Positions 9,430 to 20,604 of a stretch of DNA of 59,220 nucleotides are shown one piece after another. Positions within the stretch are counted from its first letter, which is position 1, and each line of letters starts with the position of its first letter. The notes beneath the pieces are model-generated. The model was not told where the DNA came from. It searched no databases and saw only the letters and a list, made by a program, of their open reading frames with translations. The DNA lies in NCBI RefSeq assembly GCF_000454545.1, contig NZ_CM002139.1, forward strand, positions 1,636,880 to 1,696,099. The letters are read 5' to 3'. The position numbers and the translations under genes were made by a program. This DNA is from Xanthomonas cassavae CFBP 4642 (GTDB lineage: Bacteria; Pseudomonadota; Gammaproteobacteria; Xanthomonadales; Xanthomonadaceae).

Positions 9430-9613
9430 GGACACCAGCAAGACCGTGAAGGTGCGCCTGGTGCGTGGCCTGCGTGGAACCCAGTCGCGTCACCGCCTGT
9501 CGGTGCGTGCGTTGGGCCTGAATAAGCTCAACGATGTGCGTGAATTGAAGGACAGCCCGCAGGTGCGTGGCTTGATCAATACGGTTCACTACCTCGTCAA
9601 GGTTGAGGAGTAA
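9422..9613 (+). CDS. rpmD: 50S ribosomal protein L30
   Basis: A 63-residue L30. The core [25 protein letters not shown] and the ending [11 protein letters not shown] are characteristic. The ATG at 9422 lies inside the end of rpsE and is preceded by GGAGGAG, which favours it over an earlier in-frame start within rpsE. Confidence 0.96.
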
Positions 9614-9617
9614 TCCC

Positions 9618-10061
9618 ATGACTCTGCGTCTTAATGACCTCAAGCCGGCCGACGGCGCCCGTACCGAGCGCACCCGCGTCGGTCGTGGTATCGGTTCGGG
9701 TCTCGGCAAGACCGCTGGTCGCGGTCACAAGGGTTCGTTCGCCCGTAAGGGTGGCGGCAAGATCAAGGCCGGCTTCGAAGGCGGCCAGACCCCGATGCAG
9801 CGCCGTCTGCCGAAGATCGGTTTCCGCTCCAAGATGGCGCGCGATACCGCTGAAGTGTTGTCCTACCAGCTGGACAAGCTGGACGCCGGTGATGTCGATT
9901 TCGCAGCGCTGCGTGCGGCCAATCTGGTCCCGAGCCGCGCCAAGAAGGCGAAGATCGTGCTGAAAGGCGAGTTGAGCAAGAAGTTCGTGCTGAAGGGCGT
10001 TGCGGCGACCGCAGGCGCCAAGGCAGCAATCGAAGCTGCCGGCGGCAGCGTAGAGGAGTAA
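9618..10061 (+). CDS. rplO: 50S ribosomal protein L15
   Basis: A 147-residue L15. It begins [24 protein letters not shown] and contains [36 protein letters not shown] glycine-rich repeats that reach into 23S rRNA. It starts 4 bp after rpmD and ends 7 bp before secY. Confidence 0.97.
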
Positions 10062-10068
10062 TCGGCAG

Positions 10069-11433
10069 ATGGCGCAGGCTGGCATTGGTAACCTCGGTGG
10101 CGGGCTCGGCAAGTTCACGGAACTTCGCCAGCGGCTGCTGTTCGTCCTCGGGGCATTGATCGTCTATCGCATCGGCTGCTATGTGCCGGTGCCGGGCGTC
10201 AATCCCGATGCCATGCTTTCGTTGATGCAGGCGCAGGGCGGCGGCATCGTGGACATGTTCAACATGTTCTCGGGCGGCGCCCTGCACCGTTTCAGTATTT
10301 TCGCGTTGAACGTGATGCCGTACATCTCGGCATCCATCGTTATCCAGTTGGCCACGCACATCTTTCCCGCCCTCAAGGCGATGCAGAAGGAAGGCGAATC
10401 CGGCCGGCGTAAGATCACCCAGTATTCGCGCATCGGTGCGGTGTTGCTGGCGGTGGTGCAGGGCGGCAGTATCGCGCTGGCACTGCAGAACCAGACCGCG
10501 CCTGGTGGCGCTCCGGTGGTGTACGCGCCGGGCATGGGCTTTGTTCTCACCGCAGTGATTGCGCTGACTGCCGGCACCATCTTTCTGATGTGGGTGGGCG
10601 AGCAGGTCACCGAGCGTGGCATCGGCAACGGGGTGTCGTTGATCATCTTCGCCGGCATCGTTGCAGGCCTTCCGTCGGCAGCGATCCAGACCGTTGAAGC
10701 TTTCCGCGAAGACAACCTGAGCTTCATTTCGCTGTTGTTGATCGTCATCACCATCCTGGCGTTTACGCTGTTCGTGGTGTTCGTCGAGCGTGGGCAGCGA
10801 CGCATCACGGTCAACTACGCACGCCGCCAGGGCGGTCGCAATGCGTACATGAACCAGACCTCGTTCCTGCCGCTCAAGCTCAACATGGCTGGCGTGATTC
10901 CGCCGATTTTCGCATCGAGCATCCTGGCATTCCCGGCGACGCTGTCGATGTGGTCGGGCCAGGCGGCGTCGGGTGGGGTGGGGTCGTGGCTGCAGAAGAT
11001 CGCCAACGCGCTTGGGCCGGGCGAGCCGGTGCACATGCTGGTCTTCGCTGCGCTGATTATCGGTTTTGCATTCTTCTACACGGCGCTGGTGTTCAACTCG
11101 CAGGAAACCGCCGACAACCTCAAGAAGTCTGGTGCGCTGATTCCGGGGATCCGTCCGGGCAAGGCGACCGCCGACTACGTGGATGGCGTGTTGACGCGCC
11201 TGACCGCGGCCGGTTCGCTGTACCTGGTGATCGTCTGCCTGCTGCCCGAAATCATGCGCACGCAGCTCGGCACCTCGTTCCACTTCGGCGGCACTTCGCT
11301 GTTGATCGCGGTGGTGGTGGTAATGGACTTCATTGCGCAGATCCAGGCGCATCTGATGTCGCACCAATATGAGAGCTTGCTGAAGAAGGCCAACCTGAAG
11401 GGTGGGTCACGCGGCGGTCTTGCGCGCGGTTAA
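10069..11433 (+). CDS. secY: Preprotein translocase subunit SecY
   Basis: The 454-residue SecY channel, an integral inner-membrane protein with about ten transmembrane helices that forms SecYEG. Recognisable parts are [39 protein letters not shown] (signature 1) and the cytosolic loops before [20 protein letters not shown]. It closes the spc cluster. The classical next gene, rpmJ (L36), is not found after it. Confidence 0.98.
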   Translation: MAQAGIGNLGGGLGKFTELRQRLLFVLGALIVYRIGCYVPVPGVNPDAMLSLMQAQGGGIVDMFNMFSGGALHRFSIFALNVMPYISASIVIQLATHIFPALKAMQKEGESGRRKITQYSRIGAVLLAVVQGGSIALALQNQTAPGGAPVVYAPGMGFVLTAVIALTAGTIFLMWVGEQVTERGIGNGVSLIIFAGIVAGLPSAAIQTVEAFREDNLSFISLLLIVITILAFTLFVVFVERGQRRITVNYARRQGGRNAYMNQTSFLPLKLNMAGVIPPIFASSILAFPATLSMWSGQAASGGVGSWLQKIANALGPGEPVHMLVFAALIIGFAFFYTALVFNSQETADNLKKSGALIPGIRPGKATADYVDGVLTRLTAAGSLYLVIVCLLPEIMRTQLGTSFHFGGTSLLIAVVVVMDFIAQIQAHLMSHQYESLLKKANLKGGSRGGLARG

Positions 11434-11765
11434 GTGGTACACTAGATCTTCATTGCGTGAAGACGGCCTGGTTCCCGGGCCACGATCTTCCGATCAGAAG
11501 GGCGGCTCGCGCGACGTCTCGCGCGCGGGTGTGACGGGGTGGTCCTGTGCGGGAGTAGCACAGGCGATTCGGAGCAGTTTTCTGGATCAACACCGTCCGG
11601 CGCCGGAGCGAGGGCACACTCCCCACGCCGGGTCCATGGAACCTCTGGTTCCACGGACTTCAAAGCAATCCGAGGCCTTGCTATAATTCCGAGTTCACTT
11701 TTGATCCATCCTGCCGGATGGCGCCCGGGCGCCGTCGGGCCATCACTCAGTTGGAGAATCGCGTC
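11434..11765 (+). other. 332-bp secY-rpsM intergenic region without rpmJ
   Basis: No L36 reading frame (about 37-41 residues with its Cys/His zinc set) is seen in any frame. The gap contains a CCTGTGC/GCACAGG hairpin (11544-11564) and an imperfect stem 11632-11658 that abuts the -35 of the rpsM promoter. SecY transcripts may end or be processed here. Confidence 0.6.
11659..11687 (+). promoter_or_regulatory. Sigma-70-like promoter of the alpha (rpsM) operon
   Basis: TTCAAA at 11659-11664 and a perfect TATAAT at 11682-11687 with 17 bp between them lie 79 bp before the rpsM start. This would transcribe rpsM-rpsK-rpsD-rpoA-rplQ separately from spc. Confidence 0.75.
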
Positions 11766-12122
11766 ATGGCGCGTATTGCAGGAGTCAACCTGCCAGCCCA
11801 GAAGCACGTCTGGGTCGGGTTGCAAAGCATCTACGGCATCGGCCGTACACGTTCGAAGAAACTCTGCGAAGCCGCAGGCGTTACCCCGACCACGAAGATT
11901 CGTGATCTGTCCGAACCCGAAATCGAGCGCCTGCGCGCCGAAGTCGGCAAGTATGTCGTCGAAGGCGACCTGCGCCGCGAAATCGGTATCGCGATCAAGC
12001 GACTGATGGACCTGGGCTGCTATCGCGGTCTGCGTCATCGCCGTGGTCTTCCACTGCGTGGTCAGCGCACCCGTACCAACGCCCGCACCCGTAAGGGTCC
12101 GCGCAAGGCGATCAGGAAGTAA
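11766..12122 (+). CDS. rpsM: 30S ribosomal protein S13
   Basis: A 118-residue S13 of the head, which contacts L5 across the subunit interface. It begins [26 protein letters not shown] and ends [18 protein letters not shown]. The ATG at 11766 follows GTTGGAGAA and gives the family length. The open frame extends 16 codons upstream into the promoter region. Confidence 0.97.
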   Translation: MARIAGVNLPAQKHVWVGLQSIYGIGRTRSKKLCEAAGVTPTTKIRDLSEPEIERLRAEVGKYVVEGDLRREIGIAIKRLMDLGCYRGLRHRRGLPLRGQRTRTNARTRKGPRKAIRK

Positions 12123-12132
12123 GGGATAGATC

Positions 12133-12525
12133 ATGGCAAAGCCAGCAGAAAAGAAAACGAAGAAGAAGATCAAGCGCGTCATCACCGATGGCGTCGCTCA
12201 CGTCCACGCTTCGTTCAACAACACCATCGTCACCATCACCGATCGCCAGGGCAATGCGCTGTCGTGGGCTACGTCCGGCGGCGCCGGGTTCCGTGGCTCG
12301 CGCAAGTCGACCCCGTTCGCTGCCCAGGTTGCCGCCGAGAAGGCTGGTCGCGCTGCGCTCGACTACGGCGTGAAGTCGCTGGAAGTGCGTATCAAGGGTC
12401 CGGGTCCGGGCCGTGAGTCGGCCGTGCGTTCGTTGAACAACGTGGGCTACAAGATCACCAACATCATCGACGTGACGCCAATCCCGCACAACGGGTGCCG
12501 TCCGCCGAAGAAGCGTCGCGTCTAA
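12133..12525 (+). CDS. rpsK: 30S ribosomal protein S11
   Basis: A 130-residue S11 of the platform. It contains [50 protein letters not shown] signature segments and ends [17 protein letters not shown] ([14 protein letters not shown]). It lies 10 bp after rpsM. Confidence 0.97.
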   Translation: MAKPAEKKTKKKIKRVITDGVAHVHASFNNTIVTITDRQGNALSWATSGGAGFRGSRKSTPFAAQVAAEKAGRAALDYGVKSLEVRIKGPGPGRESAVRSLNNVGYKITNIIDVTPIPHNGCRPPKKRRV

Positions 12526-12540
12526 AGGGAGCGATAAGAA

Positions 12541-13167
12541 ATGGCTCGTTATATCGGTCCTACCTGTAAGCTCGCGCGCCGCGAAGGCGCCGACCTTTCC
12601 CTCAAGAGCCCGGCGCGTGCGCTGGACTCCAAGTGCAAGCTTGAGCAGAAGCCCGGCCAACACGGAGCGGCTCGCAAGGGCAAGCTCTCCGACTACGCCA
12701 CCCAGCTGCGCGAGAAGCAGAAGGTCAAGCGTATCTACGGTCTGCTGGAACGTCAGTTCCGCAACTACTACAAGAAGGCCTCGACCAAGAAGGGCAACAC
12801 CGGCGAGAACCTGCTGCAGTTGTTGGAAACCCGTCTGGACAACGTCTGCTATCGCATGGGCTTTGCCGTCACCCGTCCGGCTGCGCGCCAGCTGGTGTCG
12901 CACCGTGGCGTGCTGGTCAATGGCAAGTCGGTGAATCTGGCCTCGTACCAGATCAAGGCCGGCGATGCGATCACGCTGTCGGAAAAGGCACAGAAGCAGC
13001 TCCGCGTGCAGGAAGCCCTGACCGTGGCTGAGCAGCACGACATGACGCCGTCGTGGGTTGAAGTCGATTCGAAGAAGTTCAGCGGCGTGTTCAAGGCCGT
13101 TCCGGATCGTGCCGACCTGCCTTCGGATATCAACGAAGCGCTGATCGTCGAGTTGTATTCGAAGTAA
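12541..13167 (+). CDS. rpsD: 30S ribosomal protein S4
   Basis: A 208-residue S4, a 16S rRNA assembly nucleator and, in E. coli, the repressor of the alpha operon. It has the N-terminal [18 protein letters not shown] and the S4 RNA-binding domain [32 protein letters not shown]. The zinc-type cysteine set is absent. GGGAGCGA precedes the ATG. Confidence 0.97.
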   Translation: MARYIGPTCKLARREGADLSLKSPARALDSKCKLEQKPGQHGAARKGKLSDYATQLREKQKVKRIYGLLERQFRNYYKKASTKKGNTGENLLQLLETRLDNVCYRMGFAVTRPAARQLVSHRGVLVNGKSVNLASYQIKAGDAITLSEKAQKQLRVQEALTVAEQHDMTPSWVEVDSKKFSGVFKAVPDRADLPSDINEALIVELYSK

Positions 13168-13220
13168 TTCACATTGGAGAACCTCCGGTACTGCCGGAGG
13201 TTCGCAGGAGACCCCGCAAC

Positions 13221-14219
13221 ATGACGGTTACCGCCAACCAGGTTCTGCGCCCCCGTGGTCCGCAGATCGAACGTCTTACCGACAACCGTGCCAAGGTCGT
13301 GATCGAACCCTTGGAGCGCGGTTACGGGCACACGCTGGGCAATGCCCTGCGTCGTGTGTTGTTGTCGTCGATCCCCGGTTTTGCGATCACCGAGGTCGAG
13401 ATCGACGGCGTGCTGCACGAGTACACCACGGTCGAAGGTCTGCAGGAAGACGTGCTCGACGTCCTGCTGAACCTGAAAGACGTGGCGATTCGTATGCACA
13501 GTGGCGATAGCGCCACGCTGTCGTTGTCCAAGCAGGGTCCGGGTACGGTCACTGCGGCCGATATCAGGACCGATCACAACGTCGAGATCATCAACGGCGA
13601 CCATGTGATCTGCCACCTGACCAAAGATACCGCGCTGAACATGCGCCTGAAGATCGAGCGTGGGTTCGGTTACCAGCCGGCAGCTGCGCGTCGTCGTCCG
13701 GACGAAGAGACCCGTACCATCGGTCGTCTGATGCTGGATGCGTCGTTCTCGCCGGTGCGCCGCGTTGCCTACGCCGTGGAAGCTGCGCGTGTTGAACAGC
13801 GTACCGACCTCGACAAGCTGGTGATCGATATCGAGACCAATGGCACGATCGATGCCGAGGAAGCCGTGCGCACCGCCGCCGACATCCTCAGCGATCAGCT
13901 GTCGGTATTCGGCGATTTCACCCACCGCGACCGCGGTGCGGCCAAGCCGGCCGCCAGCGGCGTGGATCCGGTGCTGCTGCGCCCGATCGACGACCTCGAG
14001 CTGACCGTGCGTTCGGCCAACTGCCTCAAGGCCGAGAGCATCTACTACATCGGCGATCTGATCCAGAAAACCGAAGTGGAGCTGCTCAAGACTCCGAACC
14101 TGGGCAAGAAGTCGCTGACCGAAATCAAGGAAGTGCTGGCACAGCGCGGCCTTGCACTGGGCATGAAGCTGGAAAACTGGCCGCCGGCCGGCGTCGCCCA
14201 GCACGGCATGCTTGGTTAA
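13221..14219 (+). CDS. rpoA: DNA-directed RNA polymerase subunit alpha
   Basis: A 332-residue alpha subunit. The N-terminal dimerisation domain holds [33 protein letters not shown]. The C-terminal domain (about 245-325) holds [28 protein letters not shown] and carries the UP-element and activator contacts. AGGAGAC precedes the ATG. Separation from rpsD by 53 bp and from rplQ by about 180 bp allows differential expression. Confidence 0.98.
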   Translation: MTVTANQVLRPRGPQIERLTDNRAKVVIEPLERGYGHTLGNALRRVLLSSIPGFAITEVEIDGVLHEYTTVEGLQEDVLDVLLNLKDVAIRMHSGDSATLSLSKQGPGTVTAADIRTDHNVEIINGDHVICHLTKDTALNMRLKIERGFGYQPAAARRRPDEETRTIGRLMLDASFSPVRRVAYAVEAARVEQRTDLDKLVIDIETNGTIDAEEAVRTAADILSDQLSVFGDFTHRDRGAAKPAASGVDPVLLRPIDDLELTVRSANCLKAESIYYIGDLIQKTEVELLKTPNLGKKSLTEIKEVLAQRGLALGMKLENWPPAGVAQHGMLG

Positions 14220-14228
14220 TGCATCACC

Positions 14229-14262
14229 GCATGGGCGTCTTCGGGCGCCCATGTTTGTTTTT
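14229..14262 (+). terminator. Terminator-like hairpin between rpoA and rplQ
   Basis: ATGGGCG (14231-14237) pairs with CGCCCAT (14246-14252) around loop TCTTCGGG, extendable by a C-G and a G-T pair, and is followed by GTTTGTTTTT. It may attenuate rplQ relative to rpoA. rplQ has no obvious own promoter in the remaining 140 bp. Confidence 0.6.
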
Positions 14263-14398
14263 CTGCATCGACGGGCCCAAGCCCGCGATGACATCCGGTC
14301 GAAGGACGGCCGGTTCGGACCAACCGCAGTCCATTCAACAGCGCCAGGATGGCGACAACGTCTCTCAAGCAGTCTCAACATTCTAGGAAATCATACTC

Positions 14399-14782
14399 AT
14401 GCGTCACCAGAAATCCGGCCGTAAGTTCAACCGCACCAGCGCGCATCGCGAAGCCATGTTCCGCAATATGGCCGCTTCGCTGTTCAAGCACGAGCTGATC
14501 AAGACCACCTTGCCGAAGGCCAAGGAACTGCGTCGCGTCGCCGAGCCGCTGATCACCATCGGCAAGGTCGATGGCGTTGCCAACCGCCGTCTGGCCTTCG
14601 CCCGCCTGCGCGACAAGGAAGCAGTGGGCAAGCTGTTCGTCGAACTGGGCCCGCGTTACGCGACCCGTCCCGGCGGCTACCTGCGCATCCTGAAGGCCGG
14701 TTTCCGTGCTGGCGACAATGCGCCGATGGCGTATGTGGAGCTGGTCGATCGCCCGGTCGTGGCTGAGGAAGTGGCCGAGTAA
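14399..14782 (+). CDS. rplQ: 50S ribosomal protein L17
   Basis: A 127-residue L17. The N-terminus [29 protein letters not shown] and the central [23 protein letters not shown] are standard. It is the last gene of the alpha operon and is followed by a strong terminator. The start follows TAGGAAATC. Confidence 0.98.
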
Positions 14783-14810
14783 TCGGATCGCCCTTCGCAA
14801 AGATTCTCGA

Positions 14811-14837
14811 AAAGCCCGGCTAGCGCCGGGCTTTTTT
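14811..14837 (+). terminator. Rho-independent terminator after rplQ
   Basis: AAAGCCCGGC and GCCGGGCTTTTTT enclose TAGC, giving a GC stem with a run of six T, 29 bp after the rplQ stop. It marks the end of the 14-kb ribosomal region. Confidence 0.92.
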
Positions 14838-15106
14838 ATTGCCGGTGTCGGACCATGGCGGTCGATCTTGGTATGGGTGTTTCGGCAACAGCGCAGCGAT
14901 GTGCATGGCTCAACCAGGATCAAGCTCGCCGCCGCAAAGGCGGCCGTCTCCGGGCGGTGTCGAGGGTCTGCAGACCGACACATGACTGGCGACATGCATG
15001 GCTACACCGGGCCTGCTGCCAGACGACCTGCCCGATGCAGCCATCCGTGGTCACCGCGGCAGCGATGGCTGATAATTGGGCATTCGATCCTAGGCAAGCG
15101 GTAGCG

Positions 15107-15625
15107 ATGAATCCATTTCGTTGGGGTTTCCGGGCGCAGTTTCTGCTGGGCTTTCTTGCCTGCGCAGGACTGCTTGCCTACGCGATCTATGTGCAGCTGC
15201 ATCTTGGGCTGGAGCCTTGCCCGCTATGCATCTTCCAGCGGATCGCGTTTGCGGCGCTGGCGCTGTTGTTTCTGCTGGGCGCGTTGCATGGGCCGCGCGC
15301 CGCGGGCACGCGCAAGCTCTATGGCGTGCTGAGCTTCATCGCTGCCGGCGTCGGCATGGGCATCGCGGCGCGGCATGTCTGGGTGCAGATCCGGCCCAAG
15401 GACATGATGTCCTCGTGCGGGCCGCCGTTGAGCTTCCTGAGCGAGACGATGGGGCCGTTCGAAGTGTTCCGCACTGTGCTGACCGGCACCGGCGACTGCG
15501 GCAATATCGATTGGCGCTTTCTGGGCCTGAGCATGCCGATGTGGAGCATGCTGTGGTTCGTGGGCCTGGCGCTGTGGGCGCTGTACGCCGGCTTCAAGCA
15601 GCGTGGTCCGCGCAAACTGTTCTGA
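15107..15625 (+). CDS. dsbB: Disulfide bond formation protein B
   Basis: A 172-residue inner-membrane quinone reductase that reoxidises DsbA. Four transmembrane helices are visible. The first periplasmic loop carries C38-P-L-C41. The second carries Cys104 (SSCGPP) and Cys131 (GDCGN). These are the two redox pairs of the family. The ATG at 15107 was chosen because residues encoded upstream are not membrane-like. The gene stands alone after the rplQ terminator. Confidence 0.95.
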   Translation: MNPFRWGFRAQFLLGFLACAGLLAYAIYVQLHLGLEPCPLCIFQRIAFAALALLFLLGALHGPRAAGTRKLYGVLSFIAAGVGMGIAARHVWVQIRPKDMMSSCGPPLSFLSETMGPFEVFRTVLTGTGDCGNIDWRFLGLSMPMWSMLWFVGLALWALYAGFKQRGPRKLF

Positions 15626-15673
15626 TCGTTTCGTTCCGGCGCTGGCCGGCGCCCGAGATTTCTGGAGTTCACG

Positions 15674-17065
<1,392 letters not shown>

Positions 17066-17148
17066 GCGGCGTGCGCATGACGTGATGCTCATGCCGCCTG
17101 CGGCATGCTCTGGCAGCCATCCCTCTTTCCCCCCACAGGAGGAACGGT

Positions 17149-18276
17149 TTGACTGCCGATTGGAACGTCATTCGCGAATACGCAATTCCCCTGGGCGCCG
17201 CGCTGCTGGCCGGCGTCGTCACCTGGTCGCTGATGCTGTGGCTGTTTCGCCGCATGCAGGGACGCGATTACCGCCGCGCGCGCATCATTCGCGTGATCAC
17301 CTTGCCCGCGGCCTTCATCCTGCCGCTGCTGTTCCTAGGTGTTGCCACCGAGGCCACGCCGCTGACCGGCAAGGCGCTGGCGGTAGTGCAGCACCTGTTG
17401 CATGTCGGCATCGTCGGTTGCGTGACCTGGCTGCTGGTACGTGCAGTGGCGGCCGGCGAAGCGGCGATCCTGCGCAGCAACCCGATCGAGGTGTCGGACA
17501 ATCTCACCGCGCGCCGCATCCAGACCCAGACCCGGGTGCTGAGCCGCGTGGTGATGGGCGCAGTAATTTTGCTTGGCATCTCGGTGGTGCTGCTCGGCTT
17601 CGAGCAGGTGCGCCATATCGGCAAGACGCTGCTGGCCTCGGCCGGCATCATCGGTCTGGTGGCGGGCATCGCGGCCAAGCCGGTGTTCGGTAATCTGATC
17701 GCCGGCCTGCAGATTGCGCTGACCCAGCCGATCCGGCTGGACGATGTGGTGATCGTGGAAGGCGAATGGGGCCGCATCGAGGAGATCGGCAGCGCGTATG
17801 TGGTGGTGCGGATCTGGGATGAGCGACGCATGGTGGTGCCGCTCACCTGGTTCATCGAAAACCCGTTCCAGAACTGGACGCGTGCTAGCGCGGATCTGCT
17901 CGGTACCGCATTCCTGTGGCTGGATTACCGCACGCCGATCGCCGCAGTGCGCGCGGAACTGGAGCGCATCTGCCAGAGCGAGCCGCTGTGGGATGGGCGG
18001 GTGTGCGTTACCCAGATCACCGATACCAGCGACAACACCATCCAGGTGCGCCTGTTGGTGAGTGCGCGCAATTCCGGCGATGCCTTCGACCTGCGCTGCC
18101 TGGTGCGCGAACGCATGATCGATTTCCTGACCCGCGAGCATCCCTATGCATTGCCCAGGATTCGCGCCGAGATCGTGGCGCAGGAAAAGCCGGCCTTGCG
18201 CGCAGCAGAACCGATCTCGCCGGACAACGTGCGTTCGCCGGGTGCCGAAGACGGCGAGCCTGCAGCATCCATCTAG
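17149..18276 (+). CDS. MscS-family mechanosensitive ion channel
   Basis: A 375-residue membrane protein. Four hydrophobic segments lie at about 10-34, 45-67, 78-100 and 128-150. They are followed by a pore helix and the MscS beta domain (GLVAGIAAKPVFGNLIAGLQIALTQPIRLDDVV, about 163-200). VPLTWFIENPFQNWTR lies in the alpha/beta domain. The start codon is TTG with AGGAGGA 5 bp upstream. It likely responds to membrane tension; ion specificity cannot be inferred. It converges on the amidase gene. Confidence 0.88.
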   Translation: MTADWNVIREYAIPLGAALLAGVVTWSLMLWLFRRMQGRDYRRARIIRVITLPAAFILPLLFLGVATEATPLTGKALAVVQHLLHVGIVGCVTWLLVRAVAAGEAAILRSNPIEVSDNLTARRIQTQTRVLSRVVMGAVILLGISVVLLGFEQVRHIGKTLLASAGIIGLVAGIAAKPVFGNLIAGLQIALTQPIRLDDVVIVEGEWGRIEEIGSAYVVVRIWDERRMVVPLTWFIENPFQNWTRASADLLGTAFLWLDYRTPIAAVRAELERICQSEPLWDGRVCVTQITDTSDNTIQVRLLVSARNSGDAFDLRCLVRERMIDFLTREHPYALPRIRAEIVAQEKPALRAAEPISPDNVRSPGAEDGEPAASI

Positions 18277-18396
18277 CCTCGTCTGCAGACGTGCCTGGCC
18301 GTTTTTGTGTGCGCTGGCGGCCAGCCGGTTCGCGCATCGCTCGGGTGATGCTGTCTCATGACGTCGATGCCTGTACCGCCCCGCATTGCCTTGCGG

Positions 18397-20025
18397 TCAG
18401 TCGACTGGCTTTGCTTGCGATGCGCCCGGTGTCGCCGGCGGTGCGCTCGGCGCGTAGCCGGGCGCGAACCGCGCGTGGCTGCGCTGCTCGTAGGCGTAAG
18501 CCAGTTCGATCAGGCGCGGTTCGCTCCAGGCGGTGCCCATGAACAGCAGTCCGAGCGGCAAGCCTTGGGTCTGCCCCATCGGCACGCTCAGGCTCGGATA
18601 TCCGGCCACCGCCGCGGCGCCGTAGCCGGCACCGGGAAAGGTGTCGCCCTTGCCGAGCGTGGTGACCCAGGCCGCGCCGGTGGTCGGCACGATCAGCGCG
18701 TCCAGGCGGTCGGCTTTCAGGGCTGCGTCGATGCCTTGCTCGCCGGCGAGCCGTCTGGCGCTGGCACGCGCGCTCAGATAGCCCGGGTCCTCCAGGCCCG
18801 GCGCAGCCTGCGCCTGTTCGAACAACTCCTGGCCGAAGTAAGGCATTTCGCGCTGCGCATCGGCGCGATTGAAGGCAATCAGCGCGTCCAGGTCCTTGAC
18901 CGGCGCGGCGTGGCTGCGCAGGTAGGCATTCAAGCCGGCCTTGAATTCGACCAGTAAGACCATCTGCTCAGCAGCATCCCACTTGCCATCGGTGACCAGG
19001 GCAGTCTCTACCACCGTGGCACCTGCCGCGCGCAAGGTCTGCACGGCGCGATCCAAGACGGCGGCGATCGCGTGATCCTCGCGCAGTGGGTTGCGCAGCA
19101 GGCCCAGGCGCGCGCCGCGCAGGCCATCGGGTTTGAGGTGGGCGAGATAGTCTGGAGGGGACGACGGCGCATTGCGCGTGGCCGGATCCTGCGCATCGGG
19201 CGCGGCGATTGCCTGCAACACCGCGGCCGCGTCGGCCACGCTGCGCGTCATCGGGCCGGCGCTGTCCTGGCTGGCCGAAATCGGGATGACGCCGTCGCGG
19301 CTGACCAGGCCCACCGTCGGCTTGAGCCCGACCAGGCCGTTGACCGATGCCGGGCAGGTGATGCTGCCGTCGGTCTCGGTGCCAATGCCCACGGTGGCCA
19401 GGCTGGCGGCGATTGCCGCACCGGTGCCGGCGCTGGAGCCGCACGGGTTGCGGTCGAGCGCGTAGGGGTTGCGGGTCAGTCCGCCGCGGGCGCTCCAGCC
19501 GGAGCTGGACTGGGTGGAGCGGAAATTCGCCCACTCGCTCAGGTTGGTCTTGCCCAGGATCACCGCGCCGGCCGCGCGCAGGCGCTGCACCAGAAAGGCA
19601 TCGCGGGCCGGGCGGGACGCGGCCAGTGCCAGCGAGCCGGCGCTGTTGACCATCGGCACGGCGTCGATGTTGTCCTTGAGCAGTACCGGGATGCCGTGCA
19701 ACGGTCCGCGCACACGTCCGGCGCGGCGTTCGTCGTCGAGCCGGCGTGCCTCGGCTTCGGCCTGCGGATTGTGTTCGATGACCGCATTGAGTTGCGGGCC
19801 GGCGCGGTCGATGCTGGCGATGCGTTGTAGATAGGCGCCGGTCAGTTCGAGGCTGGTGATGGTGCCGGACTGCATGCGCGCCTGCAGGCCGGCCACATCG
19901 GCCTCGACCAGCTCCAGTGGCTCGGTGCCGGCCGCCGTGTCAGGTGTGTGGCGCGTCGGGGCGTCGGCATGCGCACAGCCGCACAGCGCCAGCAGCAAGG
20001 CAAAGGACAAGGTGGTGGATCGCAT
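18397..20025 (-). CDS. Amidase family lipoprotein (amidase signature)
   Basis: About 542 residues. A lipoprotein-type signal with the lipobox-like LALCGC ends near residue 17, placing it in the envelope. The amidase signature fold follows, with the catalytic lysine in VLLKDNIDA, the Ser-rich GSSAGTGAAIAASLA containing the cis-Ser and nucleophile, and GPMTRSVADAA. The substrate is unknown. Such periplasmic amidases hydrolyse diverse amides and are not GatA. The ATG at 20025 begins the signal peptide; the frame extends 19 codons further upstream without signal character. Confidence 0.85.
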   Translation of the reverse strand: MRSTTLSFALLLALCGCAHADAPTRHTPDTAAGTEPLELVEADVAGLQARMQSGTITSLELTGAYLQRIASIDRAGPQLNAVIEHNPQAEAEARRLDDERRAGRVRGPLHGIPVLLKDNIDAVPMVNSAGSLALAASRPARDAFLVQRLRAAGAVILGKTNLSEWANFRSTQSSSGWSARGGLTRNPYALDRNPCGSSAGTGAAIAASLATVGIGTETDGSITCPASVNGLVGLKPTVGLVSRDGVIPISASQDSAGPMTRSVADAAAVLQAIAAPDAQDPATRNAPSSPPDYLAHLKPDGLRGARLGLLRNPLREDHAIAAVLDRAVQTLRAAGATVVETALVTDGKWDAAEQMVLLVEFKAGLNAYLRSHAAPVKDLDALIAFNRADAQREMPYFGQELFEQAQAAPGLEDPGYLSARASARRLAGEQGIDAALKADRLDALIVPTTGAAWVTTLGKGDTFPGAGYGAAAVAGYPSLSVPMGQTQGLPLGLLFMGTAWSEPRLIELAYAYEQRSHARFAPGYAPSAPPATPGASQAKPVD

Positions 20026-20118
20026 CGGCGCGGGTTCCCCGGGAGGTCTTCGCAGGCTAATGGCGCAGGATCGGGGTGACAACGGATGGCCGCGTCCGCG
20101 TGGACGGGGCAGGGTGGG

Positions 20119-20586
20119 TCAGTGGCGACGCCGGACCAGATCGCGTGCCAGCACGCCGACGACGATCAGGTTGATCGCCAGCACGGCCCAGGCGGTCCAG
20201 CCAGGATGGCGGACGATGGCGTAGATATCGAATGGCAGATAGATGGCGGCCGACAGGCAGCCCAGCAGCGAGGCCCAGGCCTTGGCGCGCCACAGGCCCC
20301 AGGCTTCCACCACATGCAGCAGGCCGTAGGCCAGCATGGCGGCAGCGGCCAGATGCACGGCATCGGGGCTGATGGTCTTGAGCAACGACGGCAGTGCACC
20401 GTGGTCGGGATCCAGATTGAAACGGCGGATCAGCGTGCTGACCGCATTCTGCAGCGAGAGCGGGCCCAGAATTTCCAGGCCCGTCGCCGCCAGCAGCGCA
20501 AGCACCCCCTTGACCGCCTCGAGCAAGGCGATCGCATGAAGGCCCGGATGCGCGCGCGGATCCGGGCTGTAGGGCTTGCGCTGCAC
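20119..20586 (-). CDS. DUF2127 family membrane protein
   Basis: A 155-residue protein with about four hydrophobic helices. It matches the DUF2127 pattern: HAIALLEAVKGVLALLAATGLE at the N-terminus and VEAWGLWRAKAWASLLGCLSAAIYLPFDIYAI in the middle. The function is unknown. It starts 18 bp downstream of typA on the same strand and could be co-transcribed. The amidase gene follows after about 90 bp. Confidence 0.8.
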   Translation of the reverse strand: MQRKPYSPDPRAHPGLHAIALLEAVKGVLALLAATGLEILGPLSLQNAVSTLIRRFNLDPDHGALPSLLKTISPDAVHLAAAAMLAYGLLHVVEAWGLWRAKAWASLLGCLSAAIYLPFDIYAIVRHPGWTAWAVLAINLIVVGVLARDLVRRRH

Positions 20587-20604
20587 GAGCGTGACCGCCA
20601 GGGC

